Origin: Isoetes taiwanensis
Lineage: Eukaryota; Streptophyta; Lycopodiopsida; Isoetales; Isoetaceae
Assembly (NCBI GenBank): GCA_021234155.1
Contig: JAJEKV010000005.1
Location: 496,001-560,000, forward strand
Direction: 5' to 3'
DNA: 64,000 nucleotides
The position numbers and the translations under genes were made by a program. A model generated the notes under the pieces. It worked only from the letters and a program-made list of their open reading frames with translations. It was not told the origin of the DNA and did no database searches. Position 1 is the stretch's first letter, and each line of letters starts with the position of its first letter. This document shows positions 1-11,937 of this stretch, piece by piece.

Positions 1-194
1 ATGACTCTCCAGCTTCATTCTTCATGGAGACCCACCTTTGCTTCTCAATTTCTGTGAGGGGACGGACCAATTCCCACACCCCCTCTGCTTCCAAGGCCTT
101 TTCAACCTTCATCTTCCATGCTTGGAAACCAGAACCTCCTTTATAAACCTTAACATCAGCTAATATAGATGCAACAATCTTATTAGATGCCATC
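1..194 (-). CDS. Ty1/copia gag, N-terminal part (runs off left edge)
   Basis: The minus strand opens with ATG at 194-192 and stays open for 64 codons to the window edge. The protein starts MASNKIVASI and contains FQAWKMKVEKAL and a later ELVRPL stretch, a pattern typical of the N-terminal gag domain of plant copia elements (DUF4219/UBN2-like). Gag forms the virus-like particle that packages retrotransposon RNA. The start is supported by its place about 17 bases inside a methionine-tRNA primer site, which itself abuts an LTR. The rest of the element lies to the left of the window, so intactness cannot be judged. Confidence 0.8.
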
Positions 195-210
195 TCCCTT
201 TTAGACTCAA

Positions 211-223
211 GCTCTGATACCAG
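211..223 (-). promoter_or_regulatory. Primer binding site of the copia element (initiator tRNA-Met type)
   Basis: Read on the minus strand this is TGGTATCAGAGCT, the usual complement of the 3' end of plant initiator tRNA-Met. It lies two bases from the LTR end and upstream of the gag ATG, so it marks where minus-strand DNA synthesis is primed. Confidence 0.85.
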
Positions 224-225
224 AT

Positions 226-741
226 GTTAAAATCGAAAGCTTTGAGTCTGGGAATTGAACCCAGAAAATAACCGAGTTCAATCTTCTCCCTTGATATCCA
301 CAAAGGATCTCCCTGCACAAATCGAATTGATGCCCACACAGAATACTACACAGAACTGGACTACCGCCAGTACCACACAGGATATAAAATAAAGTAACCT
401 ATAGCCAAATCTGGCAGCTTATAGTAGAAATCCGGGACCTTCCAACAAGAATCCGGCAGCTTCGAGCAGGAATCTGGCAGCTTAGAGCAGACACAACTAC
501 GGCTTCACCAACCCAACTCGTCTTCAGCAAATCTGGACCCCAATTTGACGTCAGCCTTTTCGACCTGTTAAAACAAAACCCCTGTTCTCTTCCTCTGTTT
601 TTTCTCCTGTACCTTTTTCGTCTAATTTTCCCTCTTTTATTCTTTTCCTTCATGCAAAATCCATGTATAAATGTCAACCAAGTGTAATGTAGACCAATTG
701 CCATCTGTTCAAATTTATTACTTAGGCATGTAGTTCTAACA
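226..741 (-). repeat. 5' LTR of the minus-strand copia element
   Basis: The segment begins TGTTA and ends TAACA on the plus strand, giving matched 5-bp inverted ends. It adjoins the primer binding site at its left side. Its length is 516 bp. The outer flank at 742-746 (AGGTA) would be one copy of the target duplication; the other copy is outside the window. The LTR contains CTGGGTTCAATTCCCAG on the minus strand, which resembles a tRNA T-arm. Confidence 0.75.
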
Positions 742-1018
742 AGGTATGCGTCTTCTGCTGCGAGAAAAATCCATCAGATTACATATGCAGGGCCTTTATG
801 GCGAGGAACGTAGAGAAAAAGAAGAAGATACGAGAGTCATCCACAAGAAAGAAGCCGAGAATATGAATGAGCAAAGGATGGTCGATCGGAAGGAAGCTGA
901 ACGGGCGGCTCGAGAGGAGAGGAGAAGTAAAAAAAAAATAAAAAAAATTTGATTATCTTTTGTTTTTTCTATATTATTTTATGTTATTTTATTCTCTATA
1001 TGTTTTTGTGCTCCCAGC
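742..1018. other. Short spacer between two LTR elements, no recognised gene
   Basis: This 277-bp stretch separates the copia LTR from the gypsy-1 LTR. It contains a plus-strand open frame (746-952) made almost only of Arg, Lys and Glu codons ending in poly-Lys. Such purine-rich composition opens a frame by chance and I do not call a gene. Confidence 0.5.
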
Positions 1019-2636
1019 TGTGACGCTCCCTACTAAATATACGGCTCCCAGCCGTACACTCAGTAGAAAATCCCCCATCCGGTCCTTCGACCGCACAGGC
1101 TCTCCGTCTATCCCGCACTCTGGGATCACCGTAGTGCAGGAAGGGGACACGAAGGTGTCTTGCGCGCCCTTCCCCTATGGGCTCCTATCACAGCGGAAGC
1201 ATAAACATCGTCAGAACTAGCAATAATAATACATCATATTACCTCGAAGGGTAGCTCATCCACATATCCATAACTGCAAAGAAGATAATCATATGCCGCT
1301 CCTACCCGTGGCTCCGACTCATAAGGAGGTCGACTGACTGACTGGGTCTCAAGATAGAGCAGACGGAGTCATAACAATGGTGGGGCTGGCTATAGACAAT
1401 GGCTAGGGTTGACCACCCCATCCGCCCCTCCTGTGCATACTTTGCAGATGGGCTAGATCAAGCTCTGGCATGACTCTAGCCTTCCGGATACGCAATCCCA
1501 TGGCATCACCCATCGGGACTACTCCAGGTTGCATCTCCCTGATCCGTCGAGGCAGGAAGGGTTGCATCTCCCCTTCCCGGGGTCTAGAGGTTCCACGGGC
1601 GGCTAGAGAATCGTGGCGACACACGATTCGTCCCCGACTTAACCTCCCAAAACAAGAGCCAAGCCAACACTTGCAACTCTTGAGAGGCAGGATGACACCA
1701 TTGCCCCAGGAGGTGTCGGACCCATGCCCGACCCACACGAAGTGACCGACCATAAGCCTAGCCCATTATGGGATCCCCAATAGCCACGCTTAGCAGGGAT
1801 CCTCCCCCCGCATTGCCTCTAGCCCCGTTGTGTAGTGCTGAGTCACATCATAGCTCCCATAGCGCGGTGGGTTCCTATGCACAGGCCGCATAATAATAGG
1901 AACTAAAGGGTCTAACTAGGAGCATTACTAAGTAAGGCTACTAGGTCTCTACCCCCCTTCCCAATACAAGAGGAGCAAACATGATCAACCAACATCACAT
2001 ATCCATATACATGATAATAATGAGAATATCATCTAAACCTAATCATATGTATTTAACTTACAGTTAGGGTTCATTGATTAGGGTTTAAGATCTAGACTGA
2101 GGGTTCTAGGAAGGCTTTACTAGAGACACGAAATGCCAACTCATCTGGAGTCCTAACTTCCAGATGATCTACAAAGAATCTATGCCGAAATACCTGTTCT
2201 CGAAGAACTCCCTCCTGCTCCCGGCATCTCCGTGGTCTTCGAGGTGTTCGAGGTAGCTCCCACTCCTGCTGATGCGCTCACGCTCTGGGGACTGCCATGC
2301 TATGCTGTGCCACAGCAGACGGTTCTCGAAACGGAGTTTCGTGTCCGAAGAAGATTCCCAGACTGTTGGAGCCAGAAAAGAGGCCTAGGGTTAGGGTTTA
2401 GGTTTCACATGTTATGCCACGTGGCTCCAATAGGGTAAGTCCATGTGGCGGGTGCCCAATAGGTTAAGGCCATGTGGAAAATGGTCTTAGTCTAAGGTTG
2501 GCTAAGTTATATGAATAACTTAGTCATGCCCCCTAGTGCCACAATCTATGGTATACAAGGCTATGAAAATAGACTTGTATAGTGATGGACCTGGAAATAT
2601 ACGTATTTATGGCGTATATTTCCCTGGAACGTCACA
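1019..2636 (-). repeat. 3' LTR of gypsy-1
   Basis: The ends are TGTGAC and GTCACA, perfect 6-bp inverted termini. On the minus strand a purine-rich tract abuts the LTR start at 2636, as expected for a 3' LTR. The length is 1618 bp. A truncated second copy of this LTR occurs at 41932-42848, which confirms that it is a dispersed repeat. Confidence 0.8.
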
Positions 2637-2650
2637 TTCTCCTCCCTTAG
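2637..2650 (-). promoter_or_regulatory. Polypurine tract of gypsy-1
   Basis: The minus strand reads CTAAGGGAGGAGAA directly upstream of the LTR's TGTGAC, the standard position for plus-strand DNA priming. Confidence 0.75.
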
Positions 2651-3544
2651 GATAATGTTGTCCTCAGCATTATGCTAAGGTGCCAAACCTGCAACAGCCC
2701 TGCAAAACTCACAACAAGAATATATGAACTTAACTTTATTGAAAAGATCAACTTTTCGTTAATTACTTATTATGTAATTATAAAGCCATATTTATAAGTT
2801 ATACAAAATTATATAGCCATAACAACTATTATATTATTATAAAAGTATACACATAAAATATTATTACAACAAATTTAGGAGTTCATAGTTAGTCTAAAAT
2901 CTATGACTCCTATCTTCTCGTAACGTGCTCCCTCCTTCATGCTTCCCTTCACTGGCCTGCACAAGTAGCGCATTACGTTATATAAGTTAATAAGTTTGTG
3001 GTTTTAGGGGACCACCCCCCTAATTACCTCCTTGAGCCGAACTACTAGCTCAAGGTTACCCTACTACCTTGCAATCGATCATGGCCCTTTCGGATTTGAG
3101 CTTAAGGACCATTTAATATGATCCTATCATTGCCCATGATCAAGTGCTACCTTGTACTCGATTACCCGGTGTCGAGTACTCCCCAGTGCATCATGCCCCG
3201 AGGGTTTCAAGCTAGGGAACGTCTCACGATCTCATCATCGCGCATGATCACTTAACCTTCACCATGACCCCCCTATGGTCAGGTGTGCGAGCCCCGCATC
3301 GTGGCATAGAGAGCATCCGACAGATGTCCCATCATCGCCCACCATGCCTCACTTCCTCTCTCGCATGACCCTACTGGTCATGCGCACCTCTTGGTGTGTG
3401 TTGGCCTAGAGAATGCCTTAAAGGCGTATCCCATCATCGCCTACACGTTCCAAGATTCTGGCACATGCACTCTACTAGCTAGAATACATCTGCCAGAGCT
3501 AAGGCTAACTAAGAAACCTACTAAGCTAACCTCCTGGCAAGTCG

Positions 3545-3972
3545 GCATCGACAAGATCGGAGACGACCCGCCCATCAAACTCCCTCATGAAGTCCGGGTA
3601 TTGCTTCTCCAAATCCTGCTTCAACACTCATGTTGCGTCTTCCACGGGCAAGTGCTTCCACTTGACCAAATATTGGAGGAACTGAGACCTCCTGGTCTTC
3701 TTGAATGACTTATCAAGAAGCAATTCACGCATAATTTCAACTTGTTCCTCCGTGATTTCCAACAAAGTTAGAGTATCCAAAACCTCCTCCGGGTTTGGAA
3801 TGTGCCTCTTCAACAGGCTCACATGGAAGACTTTAAGGTGGGTAGGCAAGGCGAGGTTGTAGGTTTGGACTCCTACTTGCTTCAAAATCTTGAAGGGTCC
3901 TGCCCACCTAGGAGCAAGTTTCTTACAATTGCCGATGCGAAGCTTCCCTTGCTTGACCTTTACTTGAGCCAA
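3545..3972 (-). pseudogene. Gypsy-1 integrase C-terminus with chromodomain-like tail
   Basis: The minus frame encodes the conserved core of the integrase C-terminal domain: KLAPRWAGPFKI, then LPTHLKVFHVSLLKRH. This is followed by QYLVKWKHLP, a chromodomain-like motif that in chromoviruses targets integration to marked chromatin. The aromatic position expected after EDAT is a TGA stop, and a homologous frame continues past it (QDLEKQYPDF). A related fragment lies at 38410-38790. The combination points to the chromovirus branch of Ty3/gypsy. It is not functional. Confidence 0.8.
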
Positions 3973-4371
3973 ACTTTATCTCTCACAACAAAACAACTCT
4001 CGAGGAGTTATATGTCTATCTGCTAGACTCTTCAGATGTGACTTTGTTGTTTGAAGATAATCTCGCACTTCTACCATAAGCTGCTGCGTATCTGCTGTCG
4101 TTGTTGAGAAACTTCCACCTTTGGCACTAGATTATGCCACATAACTAGGGTCAAGCATTGATAATTGTAACTGATCATGGAGGAGACATCTTCGATGACT
4201 CTTGCTTCATATTATTGTATGTAATTGACCAGGTGGATGTAATCGGCCCATTTGGATTGCTTGTTCCAATCATAGTTTCTCAACGTGCTCTCCAAAATTG
4301 TGCCCATTTGACTGCAAATGATAAGCAAAACTCATCCACAAGTTGGTGCGGCTCGTGTTGAAGAAGTCTTG

Positions 4372-4830
4372 CTAAACATCGCTAAAGAACTTCGGATCTC
4401 TATTGGTGATGATCGATCTGTGCATTCCATGCAGCCTAAAAAAAACTCTTATGTAGACCACATGGCTAGATCCAAAGCCGTGTCTATGGTGTGGCATGGC
4501 AAGTATGTGCCCTTTTGATAAGTTATATACCACAACCATCAAGGCTTCAAAGCTTCTTATTGTCCTTGGAAGGCTCGCTATGAAAACCATGCTGATGACT
4601 TCCCACTTGGCTCTGGCACCGCCCAAGGTTCCAAAACTCCTAGAATTCGAAATTGTTCTGCCTTTGACTGCTGACACAACTGACATTCTTGGATATACCT
4701 GACTATATGCTTCTTCATATCCGGCCAGAAGTAGCTACTTTTAATCTTGAAGTAGGCCTTTATAAATTTTGCATGGCCGGAAATAGGGCTATTATGCGTG
4801 TCATGAAAGATTTTCCTTACTCATGATGCT
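4372..4830 (-). pseudogene. Gypsy-1 integrase zinc-binding and catalytic core fragments
   Basis: Read leftwards, the segment first shows the HHCC zinc finger (HDTHN, SGHA, then CQLCQQ), then a core with KWEVISM and HGMHRSIITNRDPKF, where the first and second catalytic acidic residues would be. The usual Asp in the first motif (WxxISMD) is replaced here by Val and the frame shifts between finger and core. It is therefore a decayed integrase that once joined element cDNA to the genome. Confidence 0.75.
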
Positions 4831-4903
4831 TTAAGTACGCATAGTTGTTCTTTGATATTAAAGATTACCCTCTTTTTTTAAAATATTTGAAGGTTTCTCT
4901 TTC

Positions 4904-5381
4904 TTAATCCATCCTTGCACTCTTGCAAAGACTAGCCCATATGTGCTTGAACTCCATGTTGAGGGAGATGGCTTCTTCTATCTTCTTGTTGAATTCGCTT
5001 GCTGAAGTGGAGATGGCATTGCAAATTGATGCTTTCAAAAGCTTGCCAATAAGTGGCGACGTCTTAGCATCTCCACGGCTGCATGCTCTTCCATTGATTT
5101 GCTGTAGATCACGATGTCGTCGAAGAGAATTGATGAAGAAATCATCCAAGGAATCTTCGAAGATGTCGTTCCTCAAATACATACAAGTTGGTGGAGTATT
5201 CCATAGACTCAAGGGCATTACTGAGAAGTCATAGTGCCCATACCATGTTATGAAGGAATCCTATAATTATCTTCCCTCTTCATCCTTATTTGATGATTGC
5301 CTGACCTTAAGTCGATTTTGTAGAAGAATCTTGCTTCTTGGGGCTGATCCATTATGTCATTTGCTTGTTGAGCTACCCATG
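4904..5381 (-). pseudogene. Gypsy-1 reverse transcriptase fragment
   Basis: The minus strand shows KIDLRSG (RT motif with a catalytic Asp), a degenerate MPLSLWNTP (family form MPFGLxNAP) and, in a second frame, LFDDIVIYSKSMEEHA, which contains the DD catalytic pair. These are motifs 3 to 5 of a Ty3/gypsy RT. The frame change between MPLS and FDDI and several stops show decay. The right end is cut at the junction with gypsy-2. Confidence 0.75.
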
Positions 5382-6958
5382 GAATTCATAATGGATATAC
5401 AACTTGCCACATGCTAAACTCAAATTGACAATGCTTGTTAAGAGGAATTGCAACTTCGTAAACCATCACCAATGAGCATCATATTTCAGCTTGTCTTTTA
5501 TAACATTGATAACATTGAATCTTCAAAAATAATAGCAATATAACAAGGCATGATTCAAAGGAAATCAGCAATAAGACAATGATAAAACAACTGGTCCATA
5601 TGATTCTTCATAATAGTAAGGAACAATGCCCTTCAAATACATCCATTTCATCTCGAGAACTTAATGAAATTCGGAAAAACAACAATTTAAAATACCTACT
5701 TGATCAATGCAAATTGTGTTGTCCTCTAAATCAGAAATTTGCTTTCTTTGTAACACATGCTTCCACTTGTTATTGAAGACAAGGACGAATTTATAGTGCT
5801 CCATACTCGATTTATGGCTGCTAATGATGACCCACGGGCTGAATTTGCATAGAATGTGCTGCCCAATTGGAATTAGGTCTGATATACATGTAAAATCTGC
5901 CATAAGAATGCTTCACATTGCTGTAATTTTTTGCCCATAAGCTGATAGATCCAAATGAACTTACTTCCTTGCTTACGGTGCTCTCCTTCCATGCCCCGAT
6001 GTCTTCCTTTCATGTAATCGAGCCCTTGTTCCAAAAGCGACCTGCCCGCTCCCATCTCCTTAACTCTTACGTTAGGTTTTTTCTCCTCCTTTCATCCACA
6101 TCAGCTCCTAGTCATCAATTTTCTTCAAATACATTTAATTTCCTTTCATATTCCATGACTTGTATCCCTTAGATAGGCGGTATCGACCTTGATTATCTTT
6201 GCCCAGCACTTCTCCCTTTGTTTGTATTTGTTCCCCGTTATTCATGCATGCGCCTCTTGTAACATCATCCAATCCTTGGTGTAATGCCTTCCTCATCTTC
6301 ATCTTCACACCTCATTAGTCTTTGCTTAGAACACTCTTTTGTGATCTTTCAATTCCGATTCCTGTTTGCTTGCTTCATAAACATGTCATATCTTCCCGTA
6401 TCATCGCATCTAATTCCACACCCTTAGTTTGTGAATTGAATACATGATCTTTGTTTTCCTCAACTTTGTGCCATGGTATCTCGTCACACATTTTGTATCA
6501 AACATATCTCACTAATATAACTCGGAAATGCATAGTAATGGTATTATAGCTAGGACTAAAAACCTCGCCCACGTAGGGGTTTTCGAGGAAAACCTCCACC
6601 ATAATACCGCCACTAATACATTCCAAGACCTTCAAATGCAACTACAATTCGATTTTGTGATCTTGCGCTTCTTCATACGGCTCCCTTGCATAATCCCATA
6701 TCTGCCATAGGTGTCCCTTTTAGTCTTGATCCTATTCAAGTTAATTTTGCTTCTTATCGGTCTTGCTTCTTATCGGGGTCTTCATACTTCAAACATAATA
6801 GCATTTCTGAAGTTGCCTCTGCTTCTTATCAGGGTCTTCACAAAAAATACCAATTTCCCTAAAAACATATAAATTATCTGTAAATATGTAAGAAAAACGG
6901 TTAGAATCTTCAAAAAAATACAATACTCCATCATTCCAGATACCAAATCCCCACTACA
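5382..6958 (-). repeat. 3' LTR of gypsy-2, truncated
   Basis: Nearly collinear with 12908-14472, with small indels. The minus strand begins TGTAGTGGGG at 6958. The repeat stops at GAATTC at 5382, whereas the partner LTR continues 118 bp further to 12790, so the 3' end of this LTR is deleted. Confidence 0.85.
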
Positions 6959-6972
6959 TTATCCTCCCTCCT
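6959..6972 (-). promoter_or_regulatory. Polypurine tract of gypsy-2
   Basis: The minus strand reads AGGAGGGAGGATAA directly against the LTR start TGTAGTGG. This fixes the minus orientation of the element. Confidence 0.75.
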
Positions 6973-7099
6973 ATTGTTCTTCGTCCCGAAGAACACTATA
7001 TCATCAGTGGGGTGTATTCTTGCTTGTACATAAGATAGGTCGATCTTCCTCTTTTTTGCAAATATAGCTTTAAAGCGTGCTCCATTAACTTCAGCGTAG

Positions 7100-8160
7100 G
7101 CAAATCTTGCCCTTACCAAATCTGTCAGGATTCTGAGCCATTCATGAAGACTTCTCTCACAATATATGGGCCTATCCATCGCATCCACGAGCTTTCAGGG
7201 CGCTTCCGGTGTTTACTATCATACATTAAAGCTGTGTAGCCAATAGTAAACTCCTTCTTTTTCACATGTCTATCGTACCATGCCTTTCTTTGTTCTTTTG
7301 CAACACCTCCCGTGCTTTGAATGCATGTGGCGAGTCTCATCTAACTTTTTCAAGCTCTTGTAAGCGTGATTTAATCTTTGCCATCCCAATCCAACTTGTT
7401 TTGAACAGCTACCCTCAATGAGGGAATCTCTAATTCAATTGGAACTCTTTTTGCTTCGACCATAAACAAGTTGAAGCGGGTAGCTCTAGTTGTCACCTTG
7501 TAGGCAATCCGTGCGCCCATAGCATCAAGAAGGCGGCTTATCCCAATCACTCCTACTTGCATTGCAAATCTTTGCGATAATATTACATAAGGTTACGTTC
7601 GTCCTCTCCACGCCCATTTGCCCGTGGATGATATGGCGTGGTCTTTCGATGCTTCACATTATATAACTTCTGTTAAGGCTGCTATGACTTGATTAAGGAA
7701 GTGTTTACCTGCGCGGCTCACCAATTCAATAGGACAACCGAATCGAATGATAATATTTTCATATAAGAATGATGCAGCGGCGGCGACATTATCCTCTCTA
7801 AGAGCTTTAAGCTTCCACCCACTTTGTAACATAGTCGGTGCTAACAAGAATGTACTGTTAAGATGCGCTTAGCGGTGGATTAATAGGTCCCATAAAGTCA
7901 ATGCCCCACTTTTCAAATGGCAACACAGGGAACAATAGGATGCAAGAACATCATTATCCCTTCTTGTGGGTCTTCAAGGCGTTGGCAAGGATCACATTTT
8001 TGACATAATCAGCAACATCCTTATGCATGGAATGCCACCAATAACTGCTTGTAAAATCTTACGCCTTTGTTGTATTTCTTTGCAAAGTGGCGCCGCCGGT
8101 GGCGTCATGACATGCAATTATAATTTTTCCACCTCATGTGGTAAAGACACCGCCTAAGAA
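7100..8160 (-). pseudogene. Gypsy-2 integrase remnants
   Basis: Three displaced minus frames belong to one integrase. From the right: an HHCC-like finger with KKCDPCQRLEDPQ near 7950, a core part with FLYENIIIRFGCPIELVS (7659-7847), a part with ARIAYKVTTRAT (7371-7562), and a C-terminal part with RKAWYDRHVKKKEF and MRWIGPYIV (7125-7340). The order matches a Ty3/gypsy integrase of the Tat/Athila type. Frames change at least three times, so no protein is made. Confidence 0.8.
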
Positions 8161-8247
8161 TATCATCTCGACCAATGCGATAAAGGGTTCACGCAATTAA
8201 AGTGTAGGGGCGGGATTGAATAATCAATCTTCTTAGTTACGCATAAG

Positions 8248-9600
8248 TCAAATGCTCGGGGCAATTTTCTGTTGATAAATATTCAGCGATATTAAAGAGC
8301 CACTCGGGACTGATTCCACATGGAAAAGGTTTGCATCCGGTAGATCATCTTCAACACGAGAACCTTCTTGAGATGCTATTACCGAGACAAGTGGAGTCTT
8401 TGTGTAACATGTGACTTTCGGCTTAATAACAATTTTAAAGCGAAATTCACGCAACAAAAGGAGCCAGCGAGTTATCCTTCCCGATGCGACATGGTTTAAG
8501 GATCAAGTACTTGGCGCTTGGTGGTCCACATAAAATACAAATTCCTTGCCCAAGAGATAATGTCGAACTTCGAATTGAATAGATCATACCCGGGCCTTCC
8601 GCTCAGTAGTGCAATAATTTCTTTCGGCACTAGAGAGTTGCCCTCTTGGCATAATATATGGGATGATCCCATCCGTTATCATCACGGTTGTGCTAGAATA
8701 CTTCCAATGGCATAATTTGATGCATCAATATGCACATGAAAAACTTTATCGGCATGGCATTTTCAAAATAGGGCAGAAACTAGTGCTTGTTTTAAAGCCT
8801 CAAATGCATCTTGACATTCACTACTCCATGTGAATTCAGCCCCTTTCTTCAATAAATTGGTCAATGGCAAAGCCTTATCGGCATAATGGCGAATGAACCT
8901 TCTATGGTAACCTCATTGACCGAGAGAAAAGCCTGCAATTCTTTGATCGTCATGGGAGGCCTTAAATCGATATGATCTTGACTTTTCGGGGTCTCTTGCC
9001 GACCCATCTTGAGAGACAATTCTGCCTAGAAGAATACCATGTGTGACAGACAAAAGAACATTTAAATGGGTTGAGAGAGATACCATATTCGCATCGAAGG
9101 AAACAAGCTCTTAATTTCTTCAAGTGGTCATTGTAAGAGCTAAAAACACTTGAAGTCATCCAAAAAATCTCGATGAAATCTACCAAATAATCCTTGAAAT
9201 CTTGCTGTCATAATCTGTTGAAAGGTTCTTTGGAGCATTGCATAAACCGAAAGGCATGACTTTATATCGAAAACAGCCCCATTCGGTGACAAAGGCGGTT
9301 TTGTCTCTATCTTACAGTGCGATTTGAACTTGATTATAACCGCTATAGCCATCGAGAAAAGAATAACACTTTCGTGACCGCGACCGCATCAATCTGAGAG
9401 TCGAAGTAAGCGGCAAAGGGAATCCATCTTTAACGGTGACATGATTAAGTTTGCGGAAATCCCGCATACTTTCGAATTTTCAGATTCTTTTTAGGAACAA
9501 CAACTATAGGAGATAGCCATTCTTTGGTTTCAATTGGTTCAATAAACTCGCATCTAAAAGATTATCAATTTCCTCCTTTCTGATACGAGAATAACTAGGA
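8248..9600 (-). pseudogene. Gypsy-2 reverse transcriptase and RNase H remnants
   Basis: From right to left the minus strand shows FRKLNHVTVKDGFPLP (RT motif 2), FLDGYSGYNQ with the first catalytic Asp, AFVTEWGCF and KVMPFGLCNAP, then DDF with SSYNDHLKKL and NPFKCSFVC. Around 8.3-8.5 kb REFRFKIVIKP matches the end of the RNase H region. All are in changing frames. The order and spacing match a complete gypsy RT/RNase H that has been broken by many small indels. Confidence 0.8.
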
Positions 9601-10130
9601 TTCATTCTATAAGGGCGTTGGCGCGCCGGGAATAGCGTCTCTTACCAATGGAATACGATGAACACAAAGTTGAGGATTAATGCCAACCATTTCAGGTGTA
9701 ACTCCATGCAAAGATATCTCGGAACTCTTCAAAAAAAGTTGGTATATCGCTCTGGCTCCTCAATATTAAAGGTGCTTACAGAGTTTGATAATCCTAGGTT
9801 CCGCCTCGGTTCCTAAATTCAGATCTTGCAATCTTTGGAGGCTCGATAAACTTCTTTATAAGGTTGCTGGTTTCTTGTGCGGCGGGGACCTCCCTCGGTT
9901 TCAATTCGCCACTTCATAATTAGTGAAATGCTGGGATACGCTCCTCGTCTTCCTCTTCAATTGGTTCTCACGAAACCATATTACAACTTATTGTATCATT
10001 TAGCCATTCTTGAAGATCAACACTTGATGTGTCGGCTTGATAAGGTGGAGCTCGCAACTTCATATAATCCTCCCTTTCCACATATATGCGGCGACATCAA
10101 TATCCTCGTCGGAAGACTTCGAGGTCTTCT

Positions 10131-10467
10131 TCACTTGAATCCTTTGGAACTTGTATCACTATCGTTATCCTCGTTGTTCTTTGTGGGCATCAATGTATTA
10201 GGATGAAAGTGAACTTGCACTTTCGAACCACATTGTTGCCATCTCCAATTTGCGGAGTCCGATAGACCAATCATGCTTAGCGGATGCTTGCAATAACCAA
10301 GGGCGTCCAAGCAAGATCGGATAGGTGAAATTTCCATGGGCCATCACCAAGATTACATAATCAACATAGAATACAATACCAGCAATAAGAGTTTGCACAC
10401 TGTAATCATCCCAAAGGGCTTCACTTTCGTCGTTGATCGCCATTCTTACCATGAAATACGGGGGCAA
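10131..10467 (-). pseudogene. Gypsy-2 aspartic protease remnant
   Basis: The minus frame contains YPILLGRPWLLQASAKHDW, the conserved C-terminal part of retropepsin in Tat/Athila-type gypsy elements (ILGRPWL). The upstream DTG-type active site is not clearly readable. Position between zinc knuckles and RT supports the call. Confidence 0.65.
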
Positions 10468-10942
10468 TTCGAGAAAGCTCCAATTTCTTCATGACATCCT
10501 CGGCATAATGTTGACACCGGAACCTCCATCTATAGTGCACTCCGCGAATCAATTGGCCATTTATCTCCCGTCAATACATGGTGAACTCTCATATCGGCAA
10601 TGGCGAGGCCAAAGCTGAATTCTAGCGACCTCCTTGTGACCCTTGAGAGCTGATGTAAGAGCCTTCCCTACTTATTTGGTGCAACTTGTAATAATTGGCC
10701 AAAAGTCAAAGTGGGATGTTGATTCTCTAAATCCTTCAAAATATCATCACGGTGCACTTGATTCCATCTTCAAAACCCTTTTATACTTGCGTTTTTTCTT
10801 TTGTGTGGATTCCTTCAATACATGAGGGGTTTAATTCGGCATCAATAATATTCTTTACATTCGGGGCGAGGGGATGTCTTGCTGGTCAAATATAAAAGCT
10901 TGGTCTTCTACATCATCTTGGTGCGGAAAACAAGCGTGGCAA

Positions 10943-11417
10943 TCACGAACATCGTTCTTGAAAATTGCAGCTCTCGAATATGGCTGATAGCGGCGGCGAC
11001 CTCTTGTTCTCGTCTCTTTGATACTTGATGTCTTGTCTCCACCGCATATCTTTGGTATAGTTGAATTCCTTGGTATATCCACAAAGATTGCTCAGAATCC
11101 ACTCTGAGGGCTCCTTAAACTTGATATTCTTCTTGACCTCCAATTTGTGCGGACAATTCTCGAGAGTGCAACCCTTGTGTTTGGCATATGCCACAAATAG
11201 GCTGAAATTCCCTGGACTTCCTTGGGTTAGGACAATGGGGAGAAATATGGCCCATCTCACGCGCATCGATAACATTGTGGAATCGTCCATGCGCCCCCTC
11301 GGCCTCGCCGGTTGTTGCACGCAGGCTGCTGCAAAAGCAGGTATAGAAGCTCCATACATAGGTTGCACTTGATAGGTTGATTGAGTGCATTTGCATAGGC
11401 TGCACTCTATTCTTCAA
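10943..11417 (-). pseudogene. Gypsy-2 nucleocapsid (zinc-knuckle) remnant
   Basis: Two overlapping minus frames carry GHISPHCPNP and HKGCTLENCPHK, remnants of two CCHC zinc knuckles that bind element RNA. The cysteines that should start the first knuckle are altered and the frames do not join. The placement downstream of the gag core is as expected. Confidence 0.65.
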
Positions 11418-11937
11418 ATAGAAACAATCTTCAGTCTTATGATTCCGTGCGCCACAATTTTGACAAGAGACTATAGCTTGGAGACCCGGTGGAGTTGCAC
11501 ATTAGATGGGAGATGGCCATATCCTTTACACTTTACACACCCGGATGTTAGTGCGCTCGTTTTTTGGGCTGAGGGGAAGCGACCATACCTCGAACCCAAT
11601 TCAATTGCGGATCGGTCATTTGCTTTGTCAATGCCTCAACTAAATCCTCTTTCACCTTGACAAGCTCACTCTTAGATCGGTTTGATTCTTACCGGCTCCA
11701 CCCAATTGCGGCTTACTATAATCCATTACTCCGAGGGAATCAATGTGTTTCTTTGCGGGGAAAACCGAGCGGCATAGGGGAAAAGAAGGAGGCTCCATGG
11801 GACTTGATGCCATACCCAATTGTGATGGAAACATTGCGGCACCCCTCAAGAACCGATGGCATCACTACTCGGGTTGGTAATAGCGAGCCATGTTGAGCTT
11901 AGCTTGCTCCCGGTGGAAGCAATCTTTATGGCATCCT

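Larger units (their letters stand above)
1019..5381 (-). mobile_element. Ty3/gypsy remnant (gypsy-1), 3' part only
   Basis: A minus-strand LTR retrotransposon is recognisable from its 3' LTR (1019-2636), an adjacent polypurine tract (2637-2650), an untranslated stretch (about 2651-3540), and pol fragments in the order expected for Ty3/gypsy when read leftwards: RT (4904-5381), integrase zinc finger and core (4372-4830), and integrase C-terminus with chromodomain-like tail (3545-3972). The RNase H that should lie between RT and integrase is not recognisable. The element stops abruptly inside RT at about 5381, where the LTR of gypsy-2 begins. Gag, protease and the 5' LTR are absent. All coding parts have stops or frameshifts, so it is dead. 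Confidence 0.8.

Noticed and set aside
270-286. tRNA gene in the copia LTR.
   Set aside because: Only a T-arm-like segment is present; no acceptor, D or anticodon arm could be folded around it.
746-952. 68-codon frame rich in Lys/Arg/Glu.
   Set aside because: Purine-rich sequence opens frames by chance. There is no motif and the end is poly-Lys from an A-run.
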